Positions 1-6,657 of a stretch of DNA of 6,852 nt are shown in pieces; position 1 is the stretch's first letter, and each line of letters opens with the position of its first letter. This stretch comes from an uncultured delta proteobacterium. GTDB lineage: Bacteria > Myxococcota_A > Polyangia > Polyangiales > Ga0077539. Below the pieces are notes generated by a model that was not told the DNA's origin, made no database searches, and saw nothing but the letters and a program-made list of their open reading frames with translations. Position numbers and translations under genes: made by a program. The stretch is from positions 1 to 6,852 of the forward strand of contig CAISKJ010000624.1 of the NCBI GenBank assembly GCA_903885885.1. The letters are read 5' to 3'.

Positions 1-1038
1 CCCGAGGGCGATGGCGCCGCCGTTGACGTTGAGCCGATCGTCGCTGATGCCGAGCTCGCGCTGGCAGTACACGGCCTGCGCGGCGAAGGCCTCGTTCATC
101 TCGATGAGGTCGATGTCGTTGATCGTGAGGTTGTGCTTCGCGAGGAGCTTGCGCACCGCGGGCACCGGGCCCACGCCCATGATGTCGGGCGCCACGCCCG
201 CCACCTGAAAGCCCCTGAAATAAGCCAGCGGCTTGACGCCCAGCGCGTCGGCCTTGGCCTTCGACATCACCACCGACGCGGCGGCGCCGTCGCTGAGGGG
301 CGAGCTGTTGCCCGCCGTGACCGACCCCGTGGCCGAGAACACGGGCTTGAGCGCCCCGAGCTTCTCGGCGGTGGTGTCGGCGCGCACGAACTCGTCGCGC
401 GAGAACGACACGTCGTCGTGCACGGGCTTGCCGTCGCGCGTGACGTACCGCACGGCCTTCACCGCGGCGATCTCGGCGTCGAAGCGGCCCTCGGCCTGCG
501 CCCTTGCGGCCTTCTGGTGGCTGCGCGCGGCGAACTCGTCTTGCGCCTGACGGCTCACGCCGAAGCGCGTGGCGACGTTCTCGGCGGTGATACCCATGGG
601 GGTGTACGCCGTGGGAAAATCGCGCATGACCTCGGCGCTCACCGAGAGCTTGTTGCCCGTCATGGGCACCATGGTCATCGACTCGACGCCGCCCGCGACG
701 ATGACGTCGGAGCTGCCGAAGGCCACGCGCTCGGCGGCCTGCGCGATGGCTTGAAGACCGCTCGAGCAGAAGCGGTTTACGGTGAGCGCGGGCGTCTCGA
801 TGGGGAGACCGCCGAGGAGGCCCACGACGCGCGCGATGTTGAGGCCCTGCTCGCCTTCGGGCATGGCGCACCCGAGCACGAGGTCGTCGACCTCGGCGGG
901 GCTAAGCTGGGGAACGCGGGCGAGGAGCTCGCGCACCACCATGCCCGCGAGGTCGTCGGGGCGGGTCTGCGCGAGCGCTCCCTTGTGGGCGCGGCCCACG
1001 GCGCTGCGTACGGCGGCTGCGATGACGACGTCGGTCAT
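1..1038 (-). CDS. fadA: 3-ketoacyl-CoA thiolase (acetyl-CoA C-acyltransferase), FadA type, 3' end outside window
   Basis: This thiolase catalyses the last step of fatty-acid beta-oxidation, cleaving 3-ketoacyl-CoA with CoA to give acetyl-CoA and a shortened acyl-CoA in the cytoplasm. The first 346 residues are in the window. The nucleophilic cysteine is Cys91 in the motif NRFCSSGLQ. The family segments GGVESM, TAGNSSPLSDGAAA and NEAF (Asn315-Phe318) follow in the usual order. The window stops inside NVNGGAIALG, where the family continues with His-Pro and then a C-terminal CxG motif, so roughly 45 residues are missing by family length. The start, MTDVVIAAAVRS, matches family N-termini and lies 15 bases after the fadN stop, behind a purine-rich ribosome site. 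The motifs resemble Bacillus subtilis FadA more than a biosynthetic acetoacetyl-CoA thiolase, and the fadN neighbour supports a degradative role. Chain-length preference cannot be read from sequence. Confidence 0.95.
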   Translation of the reverse strand, partial: MTDVVIAAAVRSAVGRAHKGALAQTRPDDLAGMVVRELLARVPQLSPAEVDDLVLGCAMPEGEQGLNIARVVGLLGGLPIETPALTVNRFCSSGLQAIAQAAERVAFGSSDVIVAGGVESMTMVPMTGNKLSVSAEVMRDFPTAYTPMGITAENVATRFGVSRQAQDEFAARSHQKAARAQAEGRFDAEIAAVKAVRYVTRDGKPVHDDVSFSRDEFVRADTTAEKLGALKPVFSATGSVTAGNSSPLSDGAAASVVMSKAKADALGVKPLAYFRGFQVAGVAPDIMGVGPVPAVRKLLAKHNLTINDIDLIEMNEAFAAQAVYCQRELGISDDRLNVNGGAIALG

Positions 1039-1043
1039 TGGCG

Positions 1044-1055
1044 TCTCTCTCTCCT
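1044..1055 (-). promoter_or_regulatory. Ribosome binding site of fadA, overlapping the fadN stop codon
   Basis: On the minus strand the fadN stop and the fadA ribosome site share bases and read TAGGAGAGAGAGACGCCATG-like, with TAG at 1056-1054 and AGGAG at 1055-1051. The GA-rich stretch continues to about 1044, so several registers of pairing with 16S rRNA are possible. The AGGAG core is 12 bases from the ATG and the closer GAGAG stretch gives a more usual distance. A ribosome ending fadN would sit on the fadA initiation site, which suggests translational coupling. Confidence 0.75.
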
Positions 1056-3429
1056 AGTTGCGCAGGGGCTTGTTGTTCATGAGAAAGTACTGCATGCGCT
1101 CTTGCGTCTTCTGCTCGCCGCAGAGCGAGAGAAAGGCCTCGGCCTCGAGCTCGAGGAGCTTCTCTTCGGTGACGGGCGCCACGGCGCCGTCGAGGCCGCC
1201 GCAGAGCACGTTGGCGAGCTGGAGCGCCACGGTGCCGTCGTGGGCCGTGGCCTGGCCGCCCTGCACGAGCGACAGCACCATCATCTTGAGCGTCGCGATG
1301 CCGCTCTCGCCCGGGAGCTTGTAGGCCTTGCGCGCCGGCGGGTGATACCCGGCCTGCGCCATGCCCACGGCCTTCGCGCGCGCATCGTGAAGCAGCCGCG
1401 CGCGATCGAAGGTGATGCCGTCGGTGCGGCGGAAGAAGCCGAGCTCCTTCGCCTCGTCGGCGCTGGTGGCCACCTTGGCGAGCGCGATGTTCTTGAACAC
1501 CTGCGTCACGAGCGCATACGGGTCCACCGCGGCGCCCTCGGGCACGCCTTCGAAGGCGCGCCAGAGAAGATTGAGCGTGCCCGCGCCGCCCGGAATGATG
1601 CCCATTCCCACTTCGACGAGGCCCGCGTAGGTCTCCGCCGCGGCCTGCACCGCGCCGGCGCCGAGGCACATCTCGAGGCCGCCGCCGAGGGCCATGCCGA
1701 AGGGCGCGGCCACCACGGGGACCGCCGCATACTTCATGCGCTGGTTCACCTGCTGAAACGCCCGGCAGAGGCGACCGAGGGAGTCGAAATCGCCCGACGC
1801 GGCGGCCATCGCGACGAGCGCGAGGTTGGCGCCCACCGAGAAGTTGTCGCCCTCGTTGAAGAGCACGAGGCCCTGGTACTTCGTCTCGGCGATCTCGACG
1901 GCGCGCTCCATCGCCTCGATCACCTCGGGGTCGACGGAGTTCATCTTCGAGCGCAGCGTGAGGGCCACGACGTCGTCGCCGATCTCCCACAGCTCGGCGC
2001 CGTTGTTGGCGTACACGGGCTCGCGGCCCTTCGACGCCCGCGCGGCGCGCAACGTCACGGCGCGCGCGTCGGTCGCCCGCGCCACGTACTCGCCCTTCGC
2101 GAGGTCGTACACGGTGCCGTCTTGATAGAACGACGTGACGCCCTTCTCGCCCATCGCGATGATCGAAGCGGGCAGCGCGATGCCGTCGGCGATCATGCGA
2201 TCGGTGGTGGCCTTGACCCCGAGGGCGTCCCAGGTCTCAAAAGGACCGAGCTCCCAGTTGTAGCCCCAGCGCATGGCGTCATCGATGGCCGAGAGGTCGT
2301 CGGTGATCTCACCGATGCGGCGCGCCGAGTAGGCGAGGCCCTTCGACAGCACCTTCCACGCGAACTGACCCGCGGGCCCGGGGTCGGCCACGAGCCTGCG
2401 GAGCCGCTCGCCCACGTCGTCGACGTCGCGCAGGCTCTTGATGAACTTGCTGATGGCGGGGTTCGACTGCTTCTCGCGGTACGCGCCCGTGGTCGGGTCG
2501 AGCGTGAGGAGACCGCCCTCGCTCTTCTTGTAGAAGCCGCCTTTGGTCTTGTCGCCGAGCTGCTTCTTCTCGACCATCGTGCGGATGTAGGCGGGCACCT
2601 GAAAGGTGTCGCGGTCTTCGTCGTCGGTGAGCGACTTGTAGCAGTTGTCGGCCACGTGCACGAAGGTGTCGATGCCCACCATGTCGGCGGTGCGAAACGC
2701 GGCGCTCTTGGGGCGGCCCATCGGCGTGCCCACGATGGCGTCGACGTCTTCGGGCGAGAGGCCGTCGGTCACCATCTGCTGAATGGCGGCCATCATGGCG
2801 TAGGCGCCCACGCGGTTGCCGATGAAGTTGGTGGTGTCCTTCGCGACGACCACGCCCTTGCCGAGAACATCGGCCGAGAAGCGCTTCACGCGTTCGAACG
2901 ACGCGGGCGAGGTCTCGGCGCCCGGCACGAGCTCGAGCAGCTTCATGTAGCGGGGCGGGTTGAAGAAGTGAATCACCATGAAGCGGCTGCGAAACGACTC
3001 GCTGCGGCCTTCGACCATGGCGGCGATGCGCAGGCCCGAGGTGTTCGACGCGACGAGCGTGCGGTCGCCGGTGAGCGCGTCGAGCTTCGCGAAGAGGGAG
3101 CGCTTGATGTCGATGTTCTCGACGATGGCCTCGATGATGAGGTCGCACGAGGCCACCCTGGCGAGGTCGTCGTCGAAGTTGCCCACCGACACGAGCGACG
3201 CGCGCGACGGGTGAAAGAACGCGGCGGGGCGCGCCTTCACGGCCTTCTCGAGCCCGCCCGCGGAGAAGCGGTTGCGGGCCGCGGGGTCGGCCTTCTCGGC
3301 CTCGGTGAGGTTCGGCGGAACGATGTCGAGCAGGAGCACCTCGACGCTTGCGTTGGCCAGGTGCGCGGCGATGCCGGCGCCCATGACGCCCGCGCCGAGC
3401 ACGGCGACCTTTCGAATGGGTTGGTTCAT
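1054..3429 (-). CDS. fadN: Bifunctional 3-hydroxyacyl-CoA dehydrogenase / enoyl-CoA hydratase, FadN type
   Basis: The 791-aa enzyme hydrates enoyl-CoA and oxidises 3-hydroxyacyl-CoA with NAD+ in beta-oxidation. The N-terminal Rossmann domain (about 6-190) has GAGVMG at 12-17. The dehydrogenase residues are present: Ser131 in SNTSG, His154 in HFFNPP, Glu166 and Asn205. The first C-terminal dehydrogenase domain runs to about GGFYKK (297-302) and a second, shorter one lies around 355-410 (WELGPFETWDALG). A crotonase domain follows (about 478-665) with oxyanion segment FSVGANL (530-536) and both hydratase glutamates, Glu586 (GGGLE) and Glu606 (GLVEVG), 20 residues apart as in classical hydratases. 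Length, domain order and the C-terminus KPLRN match Bacillus subtilis FadN. The order is dehydrogenase then hydratase, the reverse of E. coli FadB. The start at 3429 has GAAGGAG 9 bases upstream and fits the family N-terminus (IRKVAVLG). The frame is open for 59 more codons upstream, but that stretch is basic and unlike the family. Confidence 0.95.
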   Translation of the reverse strand: MNQPIRKVAVLGAGVMGAGIAAHLANASVEVLLLDIVPPNLTEAEKADPAARNRFSAGGLEKAVKARPAAFFHPSRASLVSVGNFDDDLARVASCDLIIEAIVENIDIKRSLFAKLDALTGDRTLVASNTSGLRIAAMVEGRSESFRSRFMVIHFFNPPRYMKLLELVPGAETSPASFERVKRFSADVLGKGVVVAKDTTNFIGNRVGAYAMMAAIQQMVTDGLSPEDVDAIVGTPMGRPKSAAFRTADMVGIDTFVHVADNCYKSLTDDEDRDTFQVPAYIRTMVEKKQLGDKTKGGFYKKSEGGLLTLDPTTGAYREKQSNPAISKFIKSLRDVDDVGERLRRLVADPGPAGQFAWKVLSKGLAYSARRIGEITDDLSAIDDAMRWGYNWELGPFETWDALGVKATTDRMIADGIALPASIIAMGEKGVTSFYQDGTVYDLAKGEYVARATDARAVTLRAARASKGREPVYANNGAELWEIGDDVVALTLRSKMNSVDPEVIEAMERAVEIAETKYQGLVLFNEGDNFSVGANLALVAMAAASGDFDSLGRLCRAFQQVNQRMKYAAVPVVAAPFGMALGGGLEMCLGAGAVQAAAETYAGLVEVGMGIIPGGAGTLNLLWRAFEGVPEGAAVDPYALVTQVFKNIALAKVATSADEAKELGFFRRTDGITFDRARLLHDARAKAVGMAQAGYHPPARKAYKLPGESGIATLKMMVLSLVQGGQATAHDGTVALQLANVLCGGLDGAVAPVTEEKLLELEAEAFLSLCGEQKTQERMQYFLMNNKPLRN

Positions 3430-3697
3430 GTGCAGCGACTCCTTCACTCGTCTCGAACTGCGCGCGATACGCCGCGCGCCGATGACAAACGGGGCCGCTG
3501 TATATCCCAGCCTCTCCGCGGAAGCCACGGCGTGAAATCTGCGCGCTCGGGTTGCGGCAAACCGCGACGAAGGGCCGTGCAGGCCGGCGTGCGGCGCGAT
3601 CGCCACGCCCCTCCGCTCCGCGCGGGAGCAGGGCGAGCGCGGCGCGGCGACGCATCTCAGCGGGCGCCTTCGTGAGGGTGAAGGAGGTGCCGTGAAC
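3430..3697 (-). promoter_or_regulatory. Intergenic region upstream of fadN, probable fad operon promoter
   Basis: This 268-base gap separates the stop of the Arg/Asp/Asn-rich gene from the fadN start. Its fadN-proximal part is locally richer in A and T than its surroundings. It contains a TATACA on the minus strand at 3504-3499, the best -10-like hexamer seen, but no convincing -35 lies 16-18 bases upstream. Between that hexamer and the fadN ribosome site, GCGCGC at 3460-3465 and 3474-3479 are self-complementary arms around an 8-base loop and could fold in the leader. A short GCTCC/GGAGC inverted repeat lies at 3615-3629, without a following T tract, so it is at best a weak terminator. I see no match to the Bacillus FadR operator. 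The exact promoter is inferred; only the location upstream of an operon start is firm. Confidence 0.4.
3439..3445 (-). promoter_or_regulatory. Ribosome binding site of fadN
   Basis: The minus strand reads GAAGGAG followed by nine bases and the ATG at 3429. This near-consensus site decides the start against in-frame upstream starts such as the ATG at 3606. Confidence 0.8.
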
Positions 3698-4027
3698 TCA
3701 GCGACGCGGGTCGCGGCCGCGGTCGTTGCGGCGGAGGGCGTCGTCGACCTGGCGGCGAATCATGTCGTCGATGCGCGGGGTGAGCATCTCGACCACGCGG
3801 CGCGCGATGCGCTCGGCGAGGTCGTCGTCGCGGCCACGGTCGTTGCGGTCGTTGCGGTCGTCGTTGCGGTTGCGATCGTCGCCGCGGTTGCGATCGTCGC
3901 TACGGTTGCGATCGTCGCCGCGGTTGCGGTCGCCGTCGCGGTTGCGGTCGTCGGTGCGCGCGAGCTCGTTGCGGTCGTTGCGCTCGTCGCTGCGGGCCTC
4001 GGGGCGTCGGTCTCGTTCGTCGTGCAT
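3698..4027 (-). CDS. Asp/Arg/Asn-rich repeat protein with C-terminal amphipathic helix, function unknown
   Basis: I do not recognise this 109-aa protein. It contains 33 Arg and no Lys, balanced by 27 Asp plus 6 Glu, so about 61% of residues are charged and net charge is near zero. Asn adds 11 more. Residues 26-60 are a six-residue repeat, roughly xDDRNR. Residues 1-68 are probably disordered. Residues 69-100 differ: hydrophobics at 70, 74, 78, 81, 82, 86, 89, 90, 94, 97 and 98 are spaced like one face of an amphipathic helix, with Pro84 as a possible kink, suggesting an oligomerisation or docking segment. No signal peptide or membrane segment is seen. The ATG is preceded by CGGAG at an 8-base spacing. 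It lies 54 bases downstream of the large lipoprotein gene on the same strand, so they may be co-transcribed. The opposite strand is also open here, encoding an Ala/Val tract. I favour the minus frame for its ribosome site, its C-ending codons and its structured tail. Confidence 0.65.
   Translation of the reverse strand: MHDERDRRPEARSDERNDRNELARTDDRNRDGDRNRGDDRNRSDDRNRGDDRNRNDDRNDRNDRGRDDDLAERIARRVVEMLTPRIDDMIRRQVDDALRRNDRGRDPRR
3848..3955 (-). repeat. Imperfect 18-base tandem repeat coding for xDDRNR units
   Basis: Six consecutive units of 18 bases cover codons 25-60 of the 109-aa gene. Five carry DRNR with small changes (TDDRNR, DGDRNR, GDDRNR, SDDRNR, GDDRNR) and the last reads NDDRND. The plus strand shows it as recurring GCGGTTGCGATCGTC. 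Shorter 9-base units coding RND flank it near 3841-3848 and 3969-3980. Eighteen is a multiple of three, so gain or loss of a unit keeps the reading frame. Confidence 0.85.
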
Positions 4028-4035
4028 CGCGTGTA

Positions 4036-4040
4036 CTCCG
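4036..4040 (-). promoter_or_regulatory. Ribosome binding site of the Asp/Arg/Asn-rich gene
   Basis: The minus strand reads CGGAG, then eight bases, then the ATG at 4027. The site is only moderate but at the right distance, and it is the main local evidence that the minus frame is translated. Confidence 0.55.
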
Positions 4041-4081
4041 CGTCGGAGGGTGCCCTTGTTTCGCGCCCGCTCGCAACGGCC

Positions 4082-6520
4082 TCACGGCACGAGCGCGCAG
4101 CGCACGGGGACGGCGCGGTTCTGCTCGTCGCTGCGAAAGCCGCGGAGGCCCGTCGGCGTCATGACCGCGCGCAGAAAGCCCGCGGGGTGCTCGGTGTCGA
4201 ACCGGTGCGTGCGGCGCAGACCGCGGAGGCACAGGCGGTCGCCCTCGACGGCCATGTCGATCGTGGCGTGGGCCTCCGGCGGGCCGTCGTCTCCGTCGGC
4301 GCGAAGCACCTCGGCCGCGAGCGTGAGCGCGTCGCGCGCCGCCGCGCCGCACGCGACCGTCGACCACGCGAGGCGCATCGCGACGTCGGGGCGCTCGGGG
4401 TGCAGGAGCGTCCACGCGGCGTCGCGCTCGTGGCGCAGCACGCCCGCCGTCGCTCCGTCGGACCACGCCGCCAGCGTGAGCCGCGACGACCCGCGCACGC
4501 GCAGCGGCCACGCGCGCACGGCCCCACCGGCGACCTCGAGCCAGGTGGCGTTGACGACGGCCTCGCGCTCGCGCGGCGCGCCCACGAGGAGCATCGCGAA
4601 GCCGTCGCGCAGCGGCACCACGCGGGCGGTCTGAAACGTGAGCTCGGGCCCCGGTTCGATCATCCCGGACACGCCGGTCTGCACGTCGCGGGCGCCATCG
4701 ACGAAGGCCCCCACGCGGCGCGCGGCGCCGCTCGCGTCGGCGCGGTACACGGCGCAGCGAGGGTCGGCACGGTCGGCCTCGCCCGCGCAGCGGAGCATCC
4801 ACAGGGGCGCCCCCCGCGCGGCCTCGTTGTGCCAGGGGTACCAGAACACCGATGGACCCGCGTCCTCGTCGACCGCGTCGAGGGTGAGCGCGCGCGTCGC
4901 CGTGGCGAACACCGCGCCGCCCGTGGGCGCGAGCATCCACGTGGCCGTGAGGTGCCGCGCGTCGCGCACGGCCATCGCCGCGCCCGCCTGCTCCCAGCTC
5001 TCGTCGTCGTCGACGGGGAGCCCCTGCGCGCGCGCGGGGCCGTCGTCGGTGCACCGCCAGCGCGTGAGAGACCGGGGCGTCGCGGGCGCGCTCGCTTCGG
5101 CCACCGCGATGCGCGCGCGGAGGCTCGCGGCGCTGGGGCCTGCGCCCACCACGATCTCGTCCTCGCGGTCGCTCACAAAGCCGGAGCCGTTCTCGTCGGT
5201 GCCCGACGCGGCGTCGAAGTCCGACGGCGGCTCGACGGGCGCATCGGGCGCGTCGCCGAACACAACCCGCGGGGGCTGTCCCGCGCCGAGCTCCCACAGC
5301 GGTCGGTCGCCGACGTAGCCGTAGAGCGAGGTGAACAGGTCGTCGCCTCCGCTCGGCGGCGTGAGCTCCACGACCTCATTCGTGGGCGCGAGGATCATCG
5401 CGTGGGGCGCGCGCTGGCACTCCGACGCCTGCGTCGCCATGGGGCACAGAACGCGCCGCTCGTCGCGCGTGAGCACGCAGTGGGGCGCGAGCGCGGGGTA
5501 GTTGTCGCCCACGGGAACACACCCGTTGCCGCGCATGCGCGCGACGGGCGCGCGGTCGGCGAAGAGCTCGTACACCGTGAAGCTCGACGCGGGCCCGGCG
5601 AGCTCGACGAAGCGGCGCGTGGGCCCCGCGAGCACGCGGGTGACCGCGCCGTCGAGGTGCAGCTCGGTGCCGTCGAGGGGCGCGCGCGTGACGGCGCTCC
5701 AGCGAAGCACCTGCGAGCCCGCGGCCACGATCACCTCGTCGGGCGCGAAGCCCGCGACGGCCGACGGCATCGGTCGCCACAGGCCCGCGAGGCGCACCGC
5801 GAGGCGCGACGCCAGCGCGTCACCCTCGTCGCCGGGGAGCGCGCGCGGCAGGGCCCCGTCGTCGACCCGCGCCGCACCGTCGGCGATGGCCCAGCGGTGC
5901 AGGCGCCCCTGCGCGAAGAGCCCGCGCGCGTCGGCGAAGACCCGCAGCGGCGCGTCGTCGAGGGGCACGCGCGACCAGCGCGCGCCCGCGTCGGCGGTGA
6001 CCCAGAGGCGCCCCGGCTCGCTCACCGCGAGGCCGCGCTGTGCGTCGGCGAAGGCCGCGTCGAGCACGCGCTCTGACTCCGCGAAGGGCGCGCCCGCGAG
6101 GGCTCCGTCGTGCACGAAGACCGGCCGCCCCGCGCCCCACCCCGGCGCTCCCTGCGCGGCGTTGAAGACCACGCGCGGCGCGTCGAGAAAATGGGCGGCC
6201 TCGAGCACCGCGTCGCCCGCGACGAAGCGCCACCCGTCGCCCGCGTCGCCCGCGTACGCGATGGGCGACGAGAGGCCCTCGTGGGCCACCCGCATCACGC
6301 CGCGCGCGTCGACGGCGGCGCGCATGCCGCCGACCACATAGAGCCGCGTCCCCGAAGCGTCGGTGCCCACGAGCGTGGGGGCCTCGTAGGGGGCCTTCGG
6401 AACGCTCCACCGCAGCGCGTGCGCGACGTCGACGGGCGCGGCGGGCACGGCGGGCGGCGGGAGCGACGGCCGCGTGCAGGAGGCCAATGCGAGGCAGCAA
6501 AACAACGACCCTGCGCGCAT
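4082..6520 (-). CDS. Large predicted lipoprotein with an Asp-box (beta-propeller-like), function unknown
   Basis: This 812-aa protein begins with a short lipoprotein signal peptide: MRAGS, hydrophobic LFCCLALA, then lipobox LASC, with the lipidated cysteine at 15. A Pro/Ala-rich linker follows (about 18-30). The mature part is rich in beta-type sequence with GxLWV-like strands. TADAGARW at 175-182 fits the Asp-box (BNR) pattern of many beta-propellers; only this one clear copy is visible. After Cys15 there are ten cysteines, including Cys334, 348, 359 and 368 in one cluster and Cys808 near the end. An even number suits disulfides in an exported protein. No enzyme motif is recognised. It probably faces the periplasm or cell surface. 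The start at 6520 is chosen for the signal peptide; there is no clear ribosome site. A longer in-frame start at 6667 would bury the signal peptide and overlap the divergent gene. Being an exported lipoprotein is well supported; the propeller fold is inferred from one motif. Confidence 0.85.
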   Translation of the reverse strand: MRAGSLFCCLALASCTRPSLPPPAVPAAPVDVAHALRWSVPKAPYEAPTLVGTDASGTRLYVVGGMRAAVDARGVMRVAHEGLSSPIAYAGDAGDGWRFVAGDAVLEAAHFLDAPRVVFNAAQGAPGWGAGRPVFVHDGALAGAPFAESERVLDAAFADAQRGLAVSEPGRLWVTADAGARWSRVPLDDAPLRVFADARGLFAQGRLHRWAIADGAARVDDGALPRALPGDEGDALASRLAVRLAGLWRPMPSAVAGFAPDEVIVAAGSQVLRWSAVTRAPLDGTELHLDGAVTRVLAGPTRRFVELAGPASSFTVYELFADRAPVARMRGNGCVPVGDNYPALAPHCVLTRDERRVLCPMATQASECQRAPHAMILAPTNEVVELTPPSGGDDLFTSLYGYVGDRPLWELGAGQPPRVVFGDAPDAPVEPPSDFDAASGTDENGSGFVSDREDEIVVGAGPSAASLRARIAVAEASAPATPRSLTRWRCTDDGPARAQGLPVDDDESWEQAGAAMAVRDARHLTATWMLAPTGGAVFATATRALTLDAVDEDAGPSVFWYPWHNEAARGAPLWMLRCAGEADRADPRCAVYRADASGAARRVGAFVDGARDVQTGVSGMIEPGPELTFQTARVVPLRDGFAMLLVGAPREREAVVNATWLEVAGGAVRAWPLRVRGSSRLTLAAWSDGATAGVLRHERDAAWTLLHPERPDVAMRLAWSTVACGAAARDALTLAAEVLRADGDDGPPEAHATIDMAVEGDRLCLRGLRRTHRFDTEHPAGFLRAVMTPTGLRGFRSDEQNRAVPVRCALVP

Positions 6521-6530
6521 GGAGGACGCG

Positions 6531-6557
6531 CGCTCTATCGCAACCGCGCACGCTCTA
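6531..6557. repeat. Direct repeat CGCTCTA, 20-base spacing, possible operator
   Basis: CGCTCTA occurs at 6531-6537 and 6551-6557, start to start 20 bases, close to two helical turns. An inverted CTCTAT lies at 6589-6594. The first copy overlaps the candidate -10 and the second abuts the candidate -35 of the large lipoprotein gene, where a regulator could act. Seven-base matches arise by chance in such sequence, so this is tentative. Confidence 0.3.
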
Positions 6558-6562
6558 GACAA
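6534..6562 (-). promoter_or_regulatory. Candidate promoter of the large lipoprotein gene
   Basis: On the minus strand TTGTCT (6562-6557) is followed after 17 bases by GATAGA (6539-6534). They match the sigma-70 hexamers at 4 and 3 of 6 positions. Transcription would start about seven bases before the ATG at 6520, leaving almost no leader, which would agree with the missing ribosome site. The match is weak. Confidence 0.3.
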
Positions 6563-6653
6563 CGCGGCGCCCCCGCGCGATGAGGTGCATAGAGGCTTCC
6601 ACTCCTGCGAGCGTTGGCGGTACCCTCCGCGGCCCGTAGGGGCGCCCTCGCCT

Positions 6654-6657
6654 GGAG
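6654..6657 (+). promoter_or_regulatory. Ribosome binding site of the small lipoprotein gene
   Basis: GGAG is followed by eight bases and the ATG at 6666, a standard spacing that fixes this start. Confidence 0.7.

Noticed and set aside
3430..3606. A 59-codon N-terminal extension of fadN from the ATG at 3606.
   Set aside because: The sequence is basic and unlike the family. The ATG at 3429 has a good ribosome site and the family N-terminus.
3615..3629. GCTCC/GGAGC inverted repeat as a terminator of the Arg/Asp/Asn-rich gene.
   Set aside because: The stem is only five base pairs and no T tract follows on either strand.
2309..3655. A 448-codon minus-strand frame overlapping fadN.
   Set aside because: It is an out-of-frame shadow with Arg-rich composition; the fadN frame carries all catalytic motifs.
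133..3675. A plus-strand open frame of 1180 codons opposite fadN and fadA.
   Set aside because: Its codons are the exact reverse complements of the fadA and fadN codons. It stays open only because TTA, CTA and TCA are absent from those genes. The product is His/Arg/Gly/Ala-rich with no domain, while the minus strand encodes two textbook enzymes.
3848..3955. The tandem repeat as a CRISPR array.
   Set aside because: Units are contiguous 18-mers without spacers and encode a regular peptide repeat in frame.
3900..5297. A 465-codon minus-strand frame overlapping the lipoprotein and repeat genes.
   Set aside because: It is out of frame with both and extremely Arg-rich, typical of a shifted frame in high-GC coding DNA.
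4082..6076. The plus-strand frame from 3692 continuing through the large lipoprotein gene (794 codons in total).
   Set aside because: It is the complement of the lipoprotein codons and has low-complexity Arg/Ala/His composition without motifs. The minus strand has a signal peptide, lipobox and Asp-box.
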